The notes beneath the pieces are model-generated. The model did no database searches, was not told the DNA's origin, and saw only the letters and a list, made by a program, of their open reading frames with translations. Shown one piece after another: positions 51,201-62,429 of a stretch of DNA of 64,000 nt. Origin of the DNA: Holacanthus passer (taxonomy: Eukaryota; Chordata; Actinopteri; Pomacanthidae). The position numbers and the translations under genes are program-made. Position 1 is the stretch's first letter. Each line of letters starts with the position of its first letter. The stretch is from NCBI GenBank assembly GCA_025331565.1, contig JAFREQ010000015.1:3658001-3722000 (forward strand), in the 5' to 3' direction.

Positions 51201-54200
51201 TTTGGCTTCGTTTCTATAGTTCTCTTAATGTCAATGCACATCATTAAGTCAACCTGCTGCACTTGTGTTGACATTTTCCTTCATTACAATGAACATGGAC
51301 GCTGCAGTTTGTTTGTGTTAATCCTACATATACCATTCTGGTGGATTAAATACTCACTAGTGCACCAAATGTGTATTAATCCATGGCTGAATGAATGCCC
51401 TATTTACCTATGTTTTAATAATGTTTGCTAAAAGATACAGTGACCAGCTGTTTTAGGAAATTATTTAGCCTTTTTAAAATTATTTCTGTGACACTTTCAG
51501 GATCTTCAGTATGATTGGTTGAGCGAGGGGTTTAATGCTACAGATGGGGTAGGAAAGTTGTAAAGTACTGAGAGGCCGACTAACTCTTCTTCTTGGTTTT
51601 TCATCTTTTCAGTGGGATTTGCTGGAAATAACAAAAACTTAGAATATCGGCAGCATTATCCTTTCCTCGTCTCATTGAGTTCAGATGGTTTAGGAGATAT
51701 GGTGTGTCTGTTTTTTCTCATAATGCACCACATTAAACCTCATAGTTCGAACTTTCCTATCCCTTCTGATACGCTCATCTTCTCAAGGTCTCCGATAGCT
51801 CACTCTCAGCCATGATCCGGTCTCTCTACATGATGATCTGTATCAGTCTCTCTCGCTGCCCTCGCTCATCTCTCTTGCCATCCTTAATCTGTCCTTGACT
51901 CTGCCCTCCATCTTTTCACCATCTAGCCTCCTGATGCAGGTGACCGACTGAAGGTTTTCTAGGAGTTAGTTCGCTCCGGTGCACTAGCAGTATATTAAAG
52001 TAGTGGAAAGCACCTTGGTAACATTAAATAAATACTGAAGACAAAAAGTGAAGCTGCTGCCAGTCTCTTAATGCTGTGTTTAACGAGACTTTGCCAAAAA
52101 GTTACTTTATAAGTTTAAACAATCTACTTCCTCCTTTATTATCTAATTTCCTGACCTTGACAACACCTGCCACTACCTTCATTTTTTTTGCTCCTTTCTC
52201 TCTTCCTCCTCCGTCCTCTACTTATACTTTTATTTTGGGTGTCTACTAGAAAATTTACATGCTTTAATGTTCAAAAAATATATATAGTTTTTCTCACTCC
52301 ATTGCTGCAGCCCCTCTATTCACTTTCTGTCTGAACATGTTTTATACTTTAACAGTATTTATATAGCACCTTGGCTTTACAATCAAAAAGATCTTGAAAT
52401 CTCCTTTTACAAACATGTTTCATGTAATTCTTCTTTGTACCCTTCAGCTCTCCTCTCCTCTCCTACTCTTTGTTTCACTGATACTATTTCAGCAGAATAC
52501 TCAGAAAACTAACCACATCCACTGAACGTGATGTCTGTGCAGGAACGTGGGCAGTCAGTGGGCTCTGGAGCAGGCCAAATACAACCTGGTGAATGAATAC
52601 ATGCTGGTCGGAGTAACAGAAGAGCTGGAGGACTTTGTCATGATGCTGGAGGCGGCGTTGCCACGCTTCTTCAAAGGAGCCACTGAGCTGTACAAAACAG
52701 GTGCCATTTACCGTTGCCTCACCAGTATTATAATACGCTGAAAAGCAACTTAATGGCTCACTCACATTGCAATGCTAAAATGTGCTTGTCTCTGTATGCT
52801 GCGGTTGCATATTAGCAGTTTGAATCGCTCCTGTGGGAATTGAATTGTGATCAATATGCACTTGTGCCTCTCGCTGATGTAGTTACAATGAGTGCAGTCA
52901 GAATGAATAATGGAGAGCGCAGAGGAATGAAATCCGACAGTGATGTAGATGATGTTGATGCTGATCATTTTTAGCTGCAGATAAACCCAATTACTCAAGT
53001 TAATCAGGTATGCATTTAAAGAATTGGACGACTGCGTCTGCGTTTCAGAAGTCTTGCGGTTTCCGTTGTCACATATTTTGCTGACTGGCAGTCTTAGTGG
53101 AGGCTTTAAGAGATGCTTTAGCCTTTCATTTAGCAAAAATAACAGTAGGCCTAATGAGAACTATAGAACACATTACACGGGGCTGGAAGCTGTGCTACAT
53201 TTCCGCGATAGTTATTTCAGACATCTTAGGAAATACACTTATTAGCGTTCTTGCTGAGAGTTAGGTGAGAAGATTGATACCACCATCATGTCTGTACAGG
53301 AAATATGAAGCTGCAGCCAGCAGCTTAGCATAAAGACTGGAAACCGGGAAACATCTTGCCTGACTCTGTCCAAAAGTAACAATATCTGCCTGGCAGCACC
53401 TCTAAACTAATTAACACATCACATCTTGTTTGATTATTTTGTTTTGGACATGGTTATGTGTTGGGACTATTTTCTTGGCCATAGTAACGTCTGGATGTCT
53501 CTGCTGATTGTCTGGTAAACTCATGACAAAGACAAGAGAAGTTACTCCGTCTGGCCAAGAAATAATCTTGCAAACAACTTGATGTTTTTACACTTGGGTT
53601 TTTATGTGGATAAAACAAATGTTTAACAAATGTTTCCCAACTTCCTGCTGAGCTAAGATAATAAGCCCCTGACTGTAGCTTCATATCTACCATATAGACG
53701 ATATACCATGTAGAGTGGTATTGAGCTTCTCATCTAACTCCCAGCAGGAAAGCAGATGAGCATATTTCAAAAAATATGTCTTACATTAAGAAGGTCATAT
53801 ATACAGTAAGCTAATTTGTTTAGTTGTATTCATTTTATTTCACTTGCAGATTCTGTGCTTGGAAATAGCTTTAAGTCTAAAACACTGCCCTTAGAGAAGA
53901 CTTAACAATGACAGGCACACATTATTGATCCTGCAGCTAATATCATAGTTTGTTTAGAAGCTTGTTTTAAGTTGCCTGTTAATGGTGCCAATGAATTTTT
54001 AAAATGCAGTAACAAAAAAGGCCATAACCACTTCTATAAAAATAAGAAAAAATCCTACTACAAAATGAAATTGCACTGATGCCTCCATTAACATTGAAAA
54101 TTATAGATCAGATGTTTACATATATAATTACTGAATCATTGAGTTCATGCACCTCTTTAATCCCTCTCTCCTTTCATCACAGGGAAGAAATCCCACCTGA

Positions 54201-54406
54201 GGAAGACCAGTGAGAAAAAGCCGCCCACAAAGGAGTCTATCGCCAAGCTGCAGCAGTCGGCCATCTGGAAGATGGAGAACGAGTTCTATGAGTTTGCACT
54301 GGAGCAGTTCCAGTTTGTCAGGGCACACGCTGTCAGAGAAAAGGACGGGGAGCTCTACCTGCTGGCACAAAACTTCTTCTATGAGAAAATCTACCCCAAA
54401 AACTGA
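32486..54406 (+). CDS. hs2st1: Heparan sulfate 2-O-sulfotransferase 1 (seven exons)
   Basis: A Golgi type II membrane enzyme that moves sulfate from PAPS to the 2-O position of iduronic (less often glucuronic) acid in heparan sulfate. Coding exons: 32486-32609, 49418-49671, 49811-49896, 50188-50326, 50996-51093, 52543-52700, 54183-54406; phases agree, 360 residues (human 356). Residues about 11-28 are the signal anchor, followed by a helical stem ([14 protein letters not shown]). The 5'-phosphosulfate loop is [10 protein letters not shown] with K88; the catalytic histidine pair is YHGH at 144-147 (H145, H147); the 3'-phosphate site is [15 protein letters not shown]-glycosylation sequons N113-T-T and N132-V-T match the two human ones. 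The start is ATG 32486 ([15 protein letters not shown]). An acidic/serine-rich segment at residues 58-78 is longer than in human. Intron 1 is 16.8 kb. Confidence 0.96.
32960..33270 (-). repeat. Dispersed repeat, reverse orientation
   Basis: Contains GACAATTATTTTCTAGATTAAGTGATTAATAG, written here in two parts (GACAATTATTTTCTAGATTA then AGTGATTAATAG), and GCAAACCCTTATGTTGGAGAAGCTGG style text, the reverse form of a very common fish repeat whose end reads AATAATCATTAGTTGCAGCC. Other copies lie at 34.28-34.44 and 40.09-40.20 kb. Borders are approximate. Confidence 0.5.
34280..34435 (+). repeat. Dispersed repeat, forward orientation
   Basis: Includes CACTATTTTCTGATGTTTTA, ACTAAACAATTAATTGACAG and GTAATCATTAGTTGCAGCC, the 3' part of the same family as at 32.96 kb. 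A further piece near 34.64-34.79 kb (TTGAATATTTGCTGCTTTCT; AAAGTGAATATCTTG) resembles the family's 5' part. Confidence 0.55.
35016..35085. repeat. (AC)n microsatellite
   Basis: About 70 bp of AC dinucleotides with one ATAT interruption near 35066-35070. Long enough to vary in length between individuals. Confidence 0.95.
40085..40200 (-). repeat. Dispersed repeat, reverse orientation
   Basis: GCAGCTAACAATTATTTTCA at about 40091 and TTAAATGTTAGAGAATAG downstream are the reverse of the family end seen at 34.28-34.44 kb. Diverged copy; borders approximate. Confidence 0.45.
43075..43310. repeat. Inverted-repeat (MITE-like) element
   Basis: The left arm GACATAACACTTGTCATGAA followed by CATGAAGGAG is answered on the right by TTCCTTCATGTTCATCACAG and a diverged GTGTCATATCAGTGTTATG. 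The spacer is AT-rich. No ORF. This fits a small non-autonomous DNA transposon. Confidence 0.55.
43535..43965 (+). mobile_element. Truncated DNA-transposon copy ending TTTTTTGGAATCAAGGTTGTA
   Basis: The right end (AACTTTTTTGGAATCAAGG then TTGTA) matches the end of a very abundant teleost DNA-transposon family (GGAATTGGGGTTGTA type, IS4EU/ISL2EU-like as I recall it). Upstream are further diagnostic pieces: AAACAAGTTGGGACAGGAGC, AACACCTGTTTGGATCATTC, AGACTCAGTCGTTCACAAGC and CTATATAAAGGAGATTACTA. Most of the transposase region is absent, so the copy is dead. The family name is from memory and the left border is approximate. Confidence 0.6.
45741..45754 (-). promoter_or_regulatory. Candidate CTCF-like site in hs2st1 intron 1
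   Basis: On the minus strand ATATCAGAGGGCGC has the full AGAGGGCGC core, but the CC at the 5' end of the consensus is missing. Binding is speculative. Confidence 0.3.
46329..46486. repeat. Near-perfect long hairpin element
   Basis: Left arm 46348-46390 and right arm 46425-46467 are inverted copies over 43 bp with three mismatches, separated by a 34-nt loop. Weaker pairing extends outward to 46329 and 46486. The arm contains CTGTGGATAATCCACAG, itself a palindrome. A diverged partial relative is in the selenof 3'UTR at about 25.9 kb, so it is a repeat family member rather than a unique structure. Confidence 0.75.
47942..47964. repeat. (GT)n microsatellite
   Basis: About 23 bp of TG dinucleotides, then TTGTTGTGTGTG. 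A short simple repeat. Confidence 0.9.
48182..48212. repeat. (AC)n microsatellite
   Basis: About 31 bp of pure CA dinucleotides followed by a CTT-rich stretch. Confidence 0.95.
53225..53770. repeat. Fold-back repeat copy in hs2st1 intron 6
   Basis: The left part has AGAAGATTGATACCACCATC, AATATGAAGCTGCAGCCAGC and AGCATAAAGACTGG; the right part has CTGACTGTAGCTTCATATCT and GAGCTTCTCATCTAACTCCC in inverse order. These are the same modules as in the 2.15-2.51 kb element, with an unrelated or diverged centre. Borders are approximate. Confidence 0.6.
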
Positions 54407-55070
54407 AGAGGCACATGTTGGTGGAAGAGTGTGCAGACACTTGGTACAGGCTCAGATATGCAGTCTGAGAAAAAGAGAAGGAAGGTGAGACTAATAGACT
54501 ACTGGTGACTGAGTGGCTGGATTGTACATGTGATTGAGAGCATCATGTGGAGCTGCAGAACAATCCGCCTCTGACACAGCGATCACACTGCTCTGTTATT
54601 CACATCTGTGCCAGCCAACTGGACGAGGAGCTCGCGTTTCGTCAGCCGAGTCAGCAGGTTGTGTTCCCAGCAGCCCCCTGGGCCTCCACTCTTTCACTTC
54701 CATTTCAAAGGTCGTCTGCACGGAGGGGCCACTGACAGCACGTGCTCCGGAGACGACCTGTCCAACAGCTGGTCAGACCTTGACTCCTTGACTCCTGATT
54801 GGCTTTGCTGTTCTCCGGTCCAGACGAAACATTTTCATTGGCTCTGTACTGTTTGGTTGTGTTTGATTGTATTTTAACTCTTTACTATGGCTGTCTTTTG
54901 TATGTAAAGGCGGTGACATTTTTCCATGGTGAAACAACATCCCCATGCCTCACCACTACTACTAACTTAAAGAGATTTTAAGTGTTAGAATCTGACTACT
55001 GTGCTGTATTATTGGACTTGAATGAGAACTTTTGAGGTTTTTATTAAAATAAAAATCCTGTGACCATGGA
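54407..55070 (+). other. hs2st1: hs2st1 3'UTR with polyadenylation signal
   Basis: Follows the TGA stop at 54404-54406. AATAAA at 55048-55053 is the nearest good signal and gives a 3'UTR of about 0.65 kb. Longer forms that use later signals are possible. Confidence 0.6.
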
Positions 55071-58000
55071 CTATTTACTGCGGCAAGTGCGTATGTTTTA
55101 TACTGTACTTGATGTGTTTTGTTGGATGACTCGTAACGTGCAGCTTTGCGCAGAGGCTTTTCCTCCATTACGAAGGAATATTATTGAAGATGGTGAAGAT
55201 GCTGCTGCTGTAAATATTTACTACTTTTTTCAGTCTGTTGCTACAGTATAAAAGTCAACCCATTTTTAAAGCTACAATCTGCATTTTGATCATGTTTGTA
55301 CATTTCTTTCATTTCACTTTTTAGTCTGCATTTTTGATTTTTGTCATGTTCTTTTCATTGTAGAATCAGACATGGGTGTCCACTAATATGTTACTCTGGT
55401 ACTTAAAGGAATATTCCAACATTCTGGGAAATGAGCACAACATAAAGACTGTAAACACTGGGAAACCGATGAAGCCTGTCACTTTCACATAACCCACCTT
55501 AACAGATTACTTTAAGATATATGTTAGTTAGTGAGCTTTAAAGGTGCTGGTGGGTGCATTTTATTACTTTTGGAGAGGCCCAGACTACCCGTTTCCCCTT
55601 GTTTCTAGTCTTTATGCTAAGCTTACCAGCTGCTGCATTATATTTAACAAGCCGATGAGAGAGTGCTGCTGTTAAACTATTCCTTAAAGTCTCTGCTGAT
55701 GGTGGCGAGGTTGGTAATAACTGCTAATTTCCTTGTGTAGTTTTCTTTTCCTGTTTTCTCGAAGGTTGGGTTTACTGTGGTTTTAATGGCCTTTTATTGG
55801 CCAATTAAAGATCTTCTCCACCCTTCATAAATTGCTAACTAACAGTCGGAGGAGTTTAAAGTGAAGTTATGTTGCCCTCCTTACTACTTCACCTCTGTCA
55901 TATCGAGAAGGTGTGCTAGTGTGAAGGCAAAAAAAACAACAACCTTGCTTCACCTGGAAGAGCTGCACAGATTTTTTTTTTGTTTTTTCTACTGGATGTA
56001 CTGTCACATCACATTACCTGAATATTTAAATATACAGATGAATAGCTGCTGATTTTCATCTGGGGACATACTGTAGTTTGTGTGCCTTCTCTACACCCAG
56101 CTCTCCTTGTGTTGCAGCTTTGTGAGATGGAACATAAAAACAACATGGCTGCCATGGCTGTTTTCATCTTTTGATTGCCAAAAAAATATACAGAACATTT
56201 TGAAAAACTGCCGAAGATGCATGTGTGTGTTCCTTAATTTAATGCAAATGTATGTGCACCGTCATTACCAACAGGTACAAGAGAGCAGGGAGTGGTAGAG
56301 ACAGATTAAGCTGCTATAGTGTGAAAATGACAGCAGGATTATTTCAGGGCTGGTCTCCTGCAGAGGGAGATAAAGAGCTGCCAGGTCTGCTCCTGACTCT
56401 GACTCTGTGAGCGTGTGTTTATTCATTTTCATACCCTTTGCATATCCTCTTAAACTATTTTTTTTCTGTTAAATATGTCTCTGCCATACAATGAAACTAT
56501 ATTTGTTCACCTTATTATAAAACCACAGTGAGTCGTCATATATATTATGCAATTCCAAACAGAATGTGTGGATTCACAATTTTCTCTTGTTTTAGTTACA
56601 ACTGTCTTCACTGAAGTAGGAACGTGGTTATGTGAGAAGTGAGAGGAGTCACCAGAGGCCAGGGAAAGTTTCTATGAGCCCGTGCTGCCACTCAGTGTTA
56701 GTCATCCCTGCTCTCAGATAATCCCTGGACAGTCATCACATATTGGACTCATCTCCATTAATCTCAGATCGTCTCCAGTTACAGTTTCCTGGCTTTGGCC
56801 CTCTGACCCAGATAAACATGGAGGGTGTCTGCATTGGAGCCTTGGTTACAGGTTGCTTTTTAGAGTTTGACCAGGAGCATTTTGCTGTTAAATGCTCCTG
56901 GTCTAGTTTAGGTTTAGGACTCTGCGTTAAATCCTCTGAGGCTTTTTATGAGGTTGTAACAGGAAAAATCAGTGGCTGCTACAGAACACTGTAAACACCC
57001 CGAACTGCACATCTTAACACCTTGTGTTAGCTCTTTAGTCTTTAAAAGATTATTTATCCAATCTGTAGCTATCACTGTGTTATCTGTGATCAAGTTTCAA
57101 ATGTGACCTCTGATCCCTGAGGGGTGGATCCCATGAACCAGTAAACCACCAAAGTTGTTGCCCAACACAACTGACCTCTATGTGAAAATCTTCTGACAAG
57201 ACTTTCATCAGGGTCTTTGATTCTTTTACAGTGAAAAACAGCAAAAGACAAGTCAAATTCAACTAATGCGCAAATGGAGCCACCACTCAAAAAATCAAAA
57301 GTTTTGATTGCTGTTACTTTGATGTTTGACCTTCACCGTGCAGAACAGCATGCATATGTGCAGAGTTTGACACTAGAAGGAGGTTTTCACGTTCTTCTGC
57401 TAAAGGGGGAAAGTTTAACACGTGCACTAAAGAACGTGATTTTGTGAAATCGTTTCTAGTTTGGAGGCAGTTGTGGTCCAAAATGCAACTTACACAAGGG
57501 TGATGTGGAAACTTGAAACCTCCAGTGCACATACACTGAGCAAGGACTTTTCAGTGATGTAGGACACATCTTGCGTAGTTTAAGCAGTTTAAATTTTGAG
57601 ATGGAAAATATTAACATTCATAGATTAGGAATTTTTCAATGAGGCAGAAGGAATAGATGCAATTTAAGAATTTCCAACAAGGTAAATTAACTTAAAAAAA
57701 CATATCAAACATAAATTCAAAGTAATTTTAGTATTTTCCTGAAACATGTCTGGAGGATATCTTTAAGCATTTTTCCTGGCATTTTAGTCTTTATCAGCAC
57801 ATTACAGTGGAGAGTTTATGCAAAACAAGGAGGGGAGGAAAGAGGGAGGCGATTTGCCACAAAGGTCTCCAGCCGGTGTTATACAAAATTCTGTTACCTG
57901 TAGGAGTTTCAGCTGTCTGCGTGGCATTCACACCTCACCTGTCAATATTTGGTCAACACTGGTCTTTTTCATCATATTTCATCAAAATATGTGATAAAGC

Positions 58001-58076
58001 ATTATGAAAACATGTGCAGTGGCAATATGAGGCTGTATTTCTAAATCAGGTCACAGAATTTGGTGTAGCACCAGAC
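55071..58076. other. Intergenic, downstream of hs2st1
   Basis: AT-rich with no recognised coding exon apart from the fold-back repeat noted at 55.40-55.69 kb. Small open frames here lack family resemblance and splice support. Confidence 0.45.
55402..55689. repeat. Fold-back repeat copy, downstream of hs2st1
   Basis: Starts CTTAAAGGAATATTCCAAC and ends GTTAAACTATTCCTTAAAG, inverted relative to each other. Inside, ATAAAGACTGTAAACACTGG on the left is answered by GTTTCTAGTCTTTATGCTAA on the right. Same family as 2.15-2.51 kb. Confidence 0.65.
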
Positions 58077-58556
58077 TTAAAACAGAGATGCCACAAATGC
58101 ACGGTCAGAGTCCCAGACCCCCATGGCCTCCAGGGCGCCACTGAAACACCAAAACAATGCATGAATTAAGATTTCTCTGATTCTTACAGCCTTATAATAC
58201 CGAGGACCTGCCTACACAATAAAACGTAGTAATCATCCCATTAATCAGAGCATTAATCATCATGTTTATTATAGGTAATAATACACCCACAGATTTGTAT
58301 ATTGTTCATTCAACTGTACAAACAGAGCTTGAATAGCAGATGGAGAAAGGCAGAAGAACAAAGACATGTATGTTTCTGATAAATTAATTAATTGACCCAC
58401 TGATACAGAAACGGCATTAGATCATATCATCTCCACGCAACACTTCACCCATAAGTGTAGGTTGTGGTAACAGACCATATCGATCCTTATATGAAAGACA
58501 AAACCATCACGTCCTGTCTGAAACACCTGTCCTTGGTCAGCCTCTGGAGAGCGTCA
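58077..58556 (-). CDS. Possible last two exons of an unrecognised gene
   Basis: Two short segments on the minus strand look like exons that splice in phase. The first, 58556-58527, follows an acceptor CTGTCTCCACAG and ends before GTGTTT; the second, 58140-58077, follows GGTGTTTCAG and ends in TAA at 58079-58077. Joined, they read DALQRLTKDSGALEAM followed by GVWDSDRAFVASLF and stop. The codons chosen (CTC, CTG, GCC, GAG, GAC) look coding and unlike the AT-rich surroundings. I do not recognise the protein and could not find upstream exons, which would have to lie at higher coordinates. The donor is weak. It could also be chance. Confidence 0.3.
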
Positions 58557-60277
58557 CTGTGGAGACAGAAACAAAGACTAGACCTTTCCTGACAGGAACA
58601 CATAATTCTTAAGTTTACCCAACAAGGCCTCTGCCATTTTTATTATGTGGACAATGCTCAGTTTATGAATGAGGACTCGGTGTTGCTGTCCACACCAATA
58701 AATATCTGTGACACTACAGCATGGGCGCAGAGAGTGCCCAGTCTGTGAGACATATGGCTTGTGATGATTGTGTCCCTGTGGGTTATGTAATGCAGCAGTA
58801 AGTCTTCTCACTGAGGTGTGACATGTCATGCACTGGCCCCAGCGGAGAAGAGTTCAGTGTTTGTCCTGTGGCTTCTTCACAGCAGCTCCTCCTCATCCAT
58901 CTGGCATTAAACTGTGACATTTATCTGGTATAGCAGCTTTTGTTTGCATTGCAGTTCTGGTTGTCGGCATCTGCATGATCCTTATGATTTGAATTATAGT
59001 TTGATGATCAATATTAAACGGTTGACAGTCTTCCTGAAGTGCAGAGGTGACTCAAGTACAATCTGACGGCACCTGTACTTTATCTGAGGACAGTATTTCT
59101 ATTTTATGCTACTCTATACTTCTATTCCACCACATTTCAGAGGGAAATATTATACTTTTAGTATCAAATATTATATTCATGAGTACTTTTTCATTTGAGA
59201 CATCTAATTTAAGTATATTTTGCTGATAATATGTGATTATACTCACTACCAAAACTTAGGCATTCAAAGGTTTATTTGTACTAGAGTATTTTAATAGAGG
59301 TATTGCTACTTTCACTTGGGTAAAGGTAAAGGGCTACTGTCATTGCTGGAGCCATTCAGCATAATGTACTTTTACGTTTGATACTGAACGAAAAGTGGAA
59401 TTATAGCAGGACTTTTACTTGAGTAAGAGAAGTATTGCTACTTTTACCATTTTGCCAATTAGCATAATATACTTTTACTTGTACTTTTGGTACCATAGTT
59501 AGGAAAAGTGCAATAATAGCAGGACCTTCACTTGTAATCAAGTACTTTTAATAGAGGTATTGCTACTTTCACTTAGATGAAGAAGTAAATACTCCTGTCC
59601 TTACTGGAGCCATTCAGCATAATGTACATTTACTCTTGATAACGAGCTTAGAAAAAGTGTAATTACAGGAGGACTTTTACTTGTAATCGACTACTTTTGA
59701 TAGCAGTATTACTATTTTCACTTAGGTAAAGCGCTCTTCTGTCTGGCACTGCTGGAGCCATTCACAATAATGTCCTTTTATATTTGATACTGAAGGAAGA
59801 GTGGAATTACAAGGACTTTTACTAGAGTACTTTTAATAGAAGTATTACTACTTTTACCTGGGTAAAGAAGTCTGTCCCTGCTGGAGCCATTCAGCATAAA
59901 AATGTACTCTATAAGTGCAGTTATAGCAGGATTTTACTTGTAATACAGTACTTTTAATAGAGGTATTGCCGATTTTACTAAAGCAAATGATTTAGTCAGG
60001 ATTGTCCATCTGTGATATCCTGCGTTTGCACATTTACTATTTCGCCATGTTTGAGTTTACAGCCCCTGACTTCAGGTCCATGTCGCTGCTGTGTGATGCT
60101 GGTTTCATGCTGCTAACATGAGAGCAGCCTGGATGAGGCTCTGGATCACGTGTGTGAGCTGTCCGGGCTGAGGGGAGCCCGGCCGCCCAGCAGCTCCTCT
60201 GGGCGGACTCCTCCACTCTAACCACCGCCTCTTTCTCCGACTGCACTGGGACAGATTTATGCTCCAGCTTTCTTATT
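58557..60277. other. Spacer before the 60.5 kb first exon
   Basis: Non-coding as far as I can see, apart from the tandem repeat listed at 59.26-59.99 kb. From about 60.05 kb the composition turns GC-rich, as expected of a promoter CpG island. Confidence 0.45.
59260..59990. repeat. Irregular tandem repeat, unit about 105-140 bp
   Basis: The phrase GCTGGAGCCATTCAGCATAA recurs at about 59346, 59605, 59750 and 59880, with a degraded copy near 59455. Each is followed by AATGTACTTTTA-like text and then GAGTACTTTTAATAGAGGTA and TTGCTACTTTCACTTGGGTA variants. Spacing varies from about 105 to 150 bp. Five or six diverged units are present. Confidence 0.8.
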
Positions 60278-60526
60278 TATGAGCGCCAGTCGGCCCCGCC
60301 AGGACCCCTCCAGGACGGTGTGACCGCGCAAATGAAGTGTGAAGACGACATGGGAAGCCCCGTGTACCCGAGATGACCGACGATTTGCTCCGAATAATCG
60401 CTTCTTTTCGTCGCCAGAGAGGGAAACTTAAACCAGGGCTTGTTTTTGGAGTTCCACCTCCCCTCCGCTCTCCCCGTAGGATTTGATTCAAAGGCGAAAA
60501 CCAAGATGGCCGCCGATTCCGTGCAG
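60278..60526 (+). CDS. pkn2: GC-rich first exon, possibly of pkn2 (seven codons)
   Basis: ATG at 60506 in AAGATGGCCGCCG context starts MAADSVQ and is followed at 60527 by a donor GTAGGAAAAG, leaving phase 0. The upstream 230 bp are GC-rich and free of coding signal, as for a 5'UTR. MAADSVQ resembles MASDAVQ, the start of human PKN1, a Rho effector kinase; and in human the order on 1p22 is SELENOF, HS2ST1, LMO4, PKN2 with the last three on the same strand. The call to pkn2 is inference from seven residues plus gene order. No second exon was found before the window ends. The coding part is only 60506-60526. Confidence 0.35.
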
Positions 60527-62400
60527 GTAGGAAAAGTTGACAACTGTTGCGAAAAGTGCGCAAACTTTCTCCAGAGGCTTAATTTGAAGTTAGCAAACAG
60601 CTTAAATGTGTTAAAGCTGAGTCGCTGTGAGTGGATAGTGTTGTTTTTAAGTGAAGGGCCTCTGCCGGATCCCAAAGGGTGTCTGGGAATTATCCATGGA
60701 TTGAGGCCTGGGAAACAATTATCCAAAGTAACTGAAATATCCAAGTTTAAAACCGGTGCCTTTGTGCGGAAGCTGCTGCGTTAATTAATATAGCGGCCAT
60801 TGTTGTTACAAGCCTTAACGTTCATGTTGCTGTGGCTTAAGTGAAATAATGGCTGTGAACGTTACAGGTTTGTAGCCTAACGTCAAGTTAACCTGCATTG
60901 CTTTTAGAAAAATAAATACTGTATCAAGTCTTTTCATAAAGCAGTAACGCTCTTTTTTTCAGTTTTAATATGTGTTGCGAATAAAATGCAAACTATTTCC
61001 ATCTTTTTATAAAGAGCAAGTGTTCACTGGTTTGCTTGACGTAAAGTTTTTTCAAACACGTTACAGACCGGATGAACCTAAAAGCAACTTAACACGAGTC
61101 AGAAAATGTCTCCACCAACATGCACGTTTTTATACACTTGCTATATACTTTATACAGCAGTAAGTGAATATAAGCTTTACACCCTCGTCTCATTATTGTC
61201 TATGAACAGTCGTGACTCACTGACTAATGTGGTTTCACTTGAGTGACGTCACACCTGAAATCCATTTTTCTGACAGAAATTTTGTCCAACGTGAACAACT
61301 CTTGCTCAACTTCATCTGATCAAGTGCAATCAAGCATGGCTTTAGCAGTGTCCTCCAAAAGCTGACTTCATGTGAATGTTAAGTCTGATTACTGACACAC
61401 TATTATACATCTTACCAGGCAGCACTGGGGGGATGGTTCCTGCAGATTACACAATTTTAAATGTTTATTATGGGGCTGGTGCAGACTGAAACTGATGACA
61501 GAGGCAACAGCTGGTGTTGATAAGTTTAATCATAAAATGGCATTTTCACTCAATGCAGGTGTTTGCTCACATGCTTTATCTGTGACATGTATAGATGAAC
61601 CAGCCTGTCAAAATTATTTTCTAAAATGAAATTGTCACCGTAGCTCATGTTAAACTGAGTCTGGAAACTGTGCGCTGATGGCGAAACAGGTGGTTTTCTA
61701 CACCAGCTGTTTCCTCTTGAGTATGAGGATGTGAATGGATAAAGATGTCCTTCATTTGGGCTCTCATTTGAATATTGGTAAGGTTTACAATCAAGTCAAT
61801 CATTAAGCCAGATTAGGTGATGTAAAGTTCAAATTATTTTATCATCAGGATAGTAGGAGAGGGGTGGGGGGGAGTTACACAGCACACCAGTGAAATTCCA
61901 GCATGGACAACTTACTTAGTGTCAAAGAAAAAGCATAACCTCTTGTAACTGGGGGATGTTATGATATATGATTATGATATATATCACCCAGATGCCAAAT
62001 ACACAGCCTATCTGCAAGCTATTATAAGGCATTTAAAAAGAGAGCATTTTGTCTAAAATATCTACACATTAAAAAACAAAAATAGTGATGTCTTGTCTAT
62101 CCAATCAAGGGCTCCCTTTTAAAGGTCTGTGTGTCTGTGCCCTGTGCAACTATATTACAGCATCATGTTCCATTTAATATGATCTTATTTTTGATATCAC
62201 AATCTAAATCATATCCATAACATTAACTAGTTTTATGGTTTACAGAGCAAAGTCTTGGTGAGCAGGCATACAGAGACTGGAGATGCAGGGTGTCAGATCC
62301 ATGAAAAAGAGACTGCAAACTGATTTGTAATTAAAGATTTCAAATTCACTTGTCAGTCATGCTGATGAATGGGGCTCAGTGGGTGGACATGTTGCTCCAC
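60527..62400. other. Putative intron or intergenic DNA
   Basis: AT-rich, with no coding exon recognised. If the 60.5 kb exon is real, this is the start of a long first intron running past the right edge. Confidence 0.45.
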
Positions 62401-62429
62401 CAGAAGCCTCTCTAAATGCACAGTAGGGC

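Noticed and set aside
60277..60744. 155-codon minus-strand open frame over the 60.5 kb exon
   Set aside because: No domain, and it covers a CpG-rich leader where stop codons are rare. A true divergent gene there cannot be excluded but is not supported.
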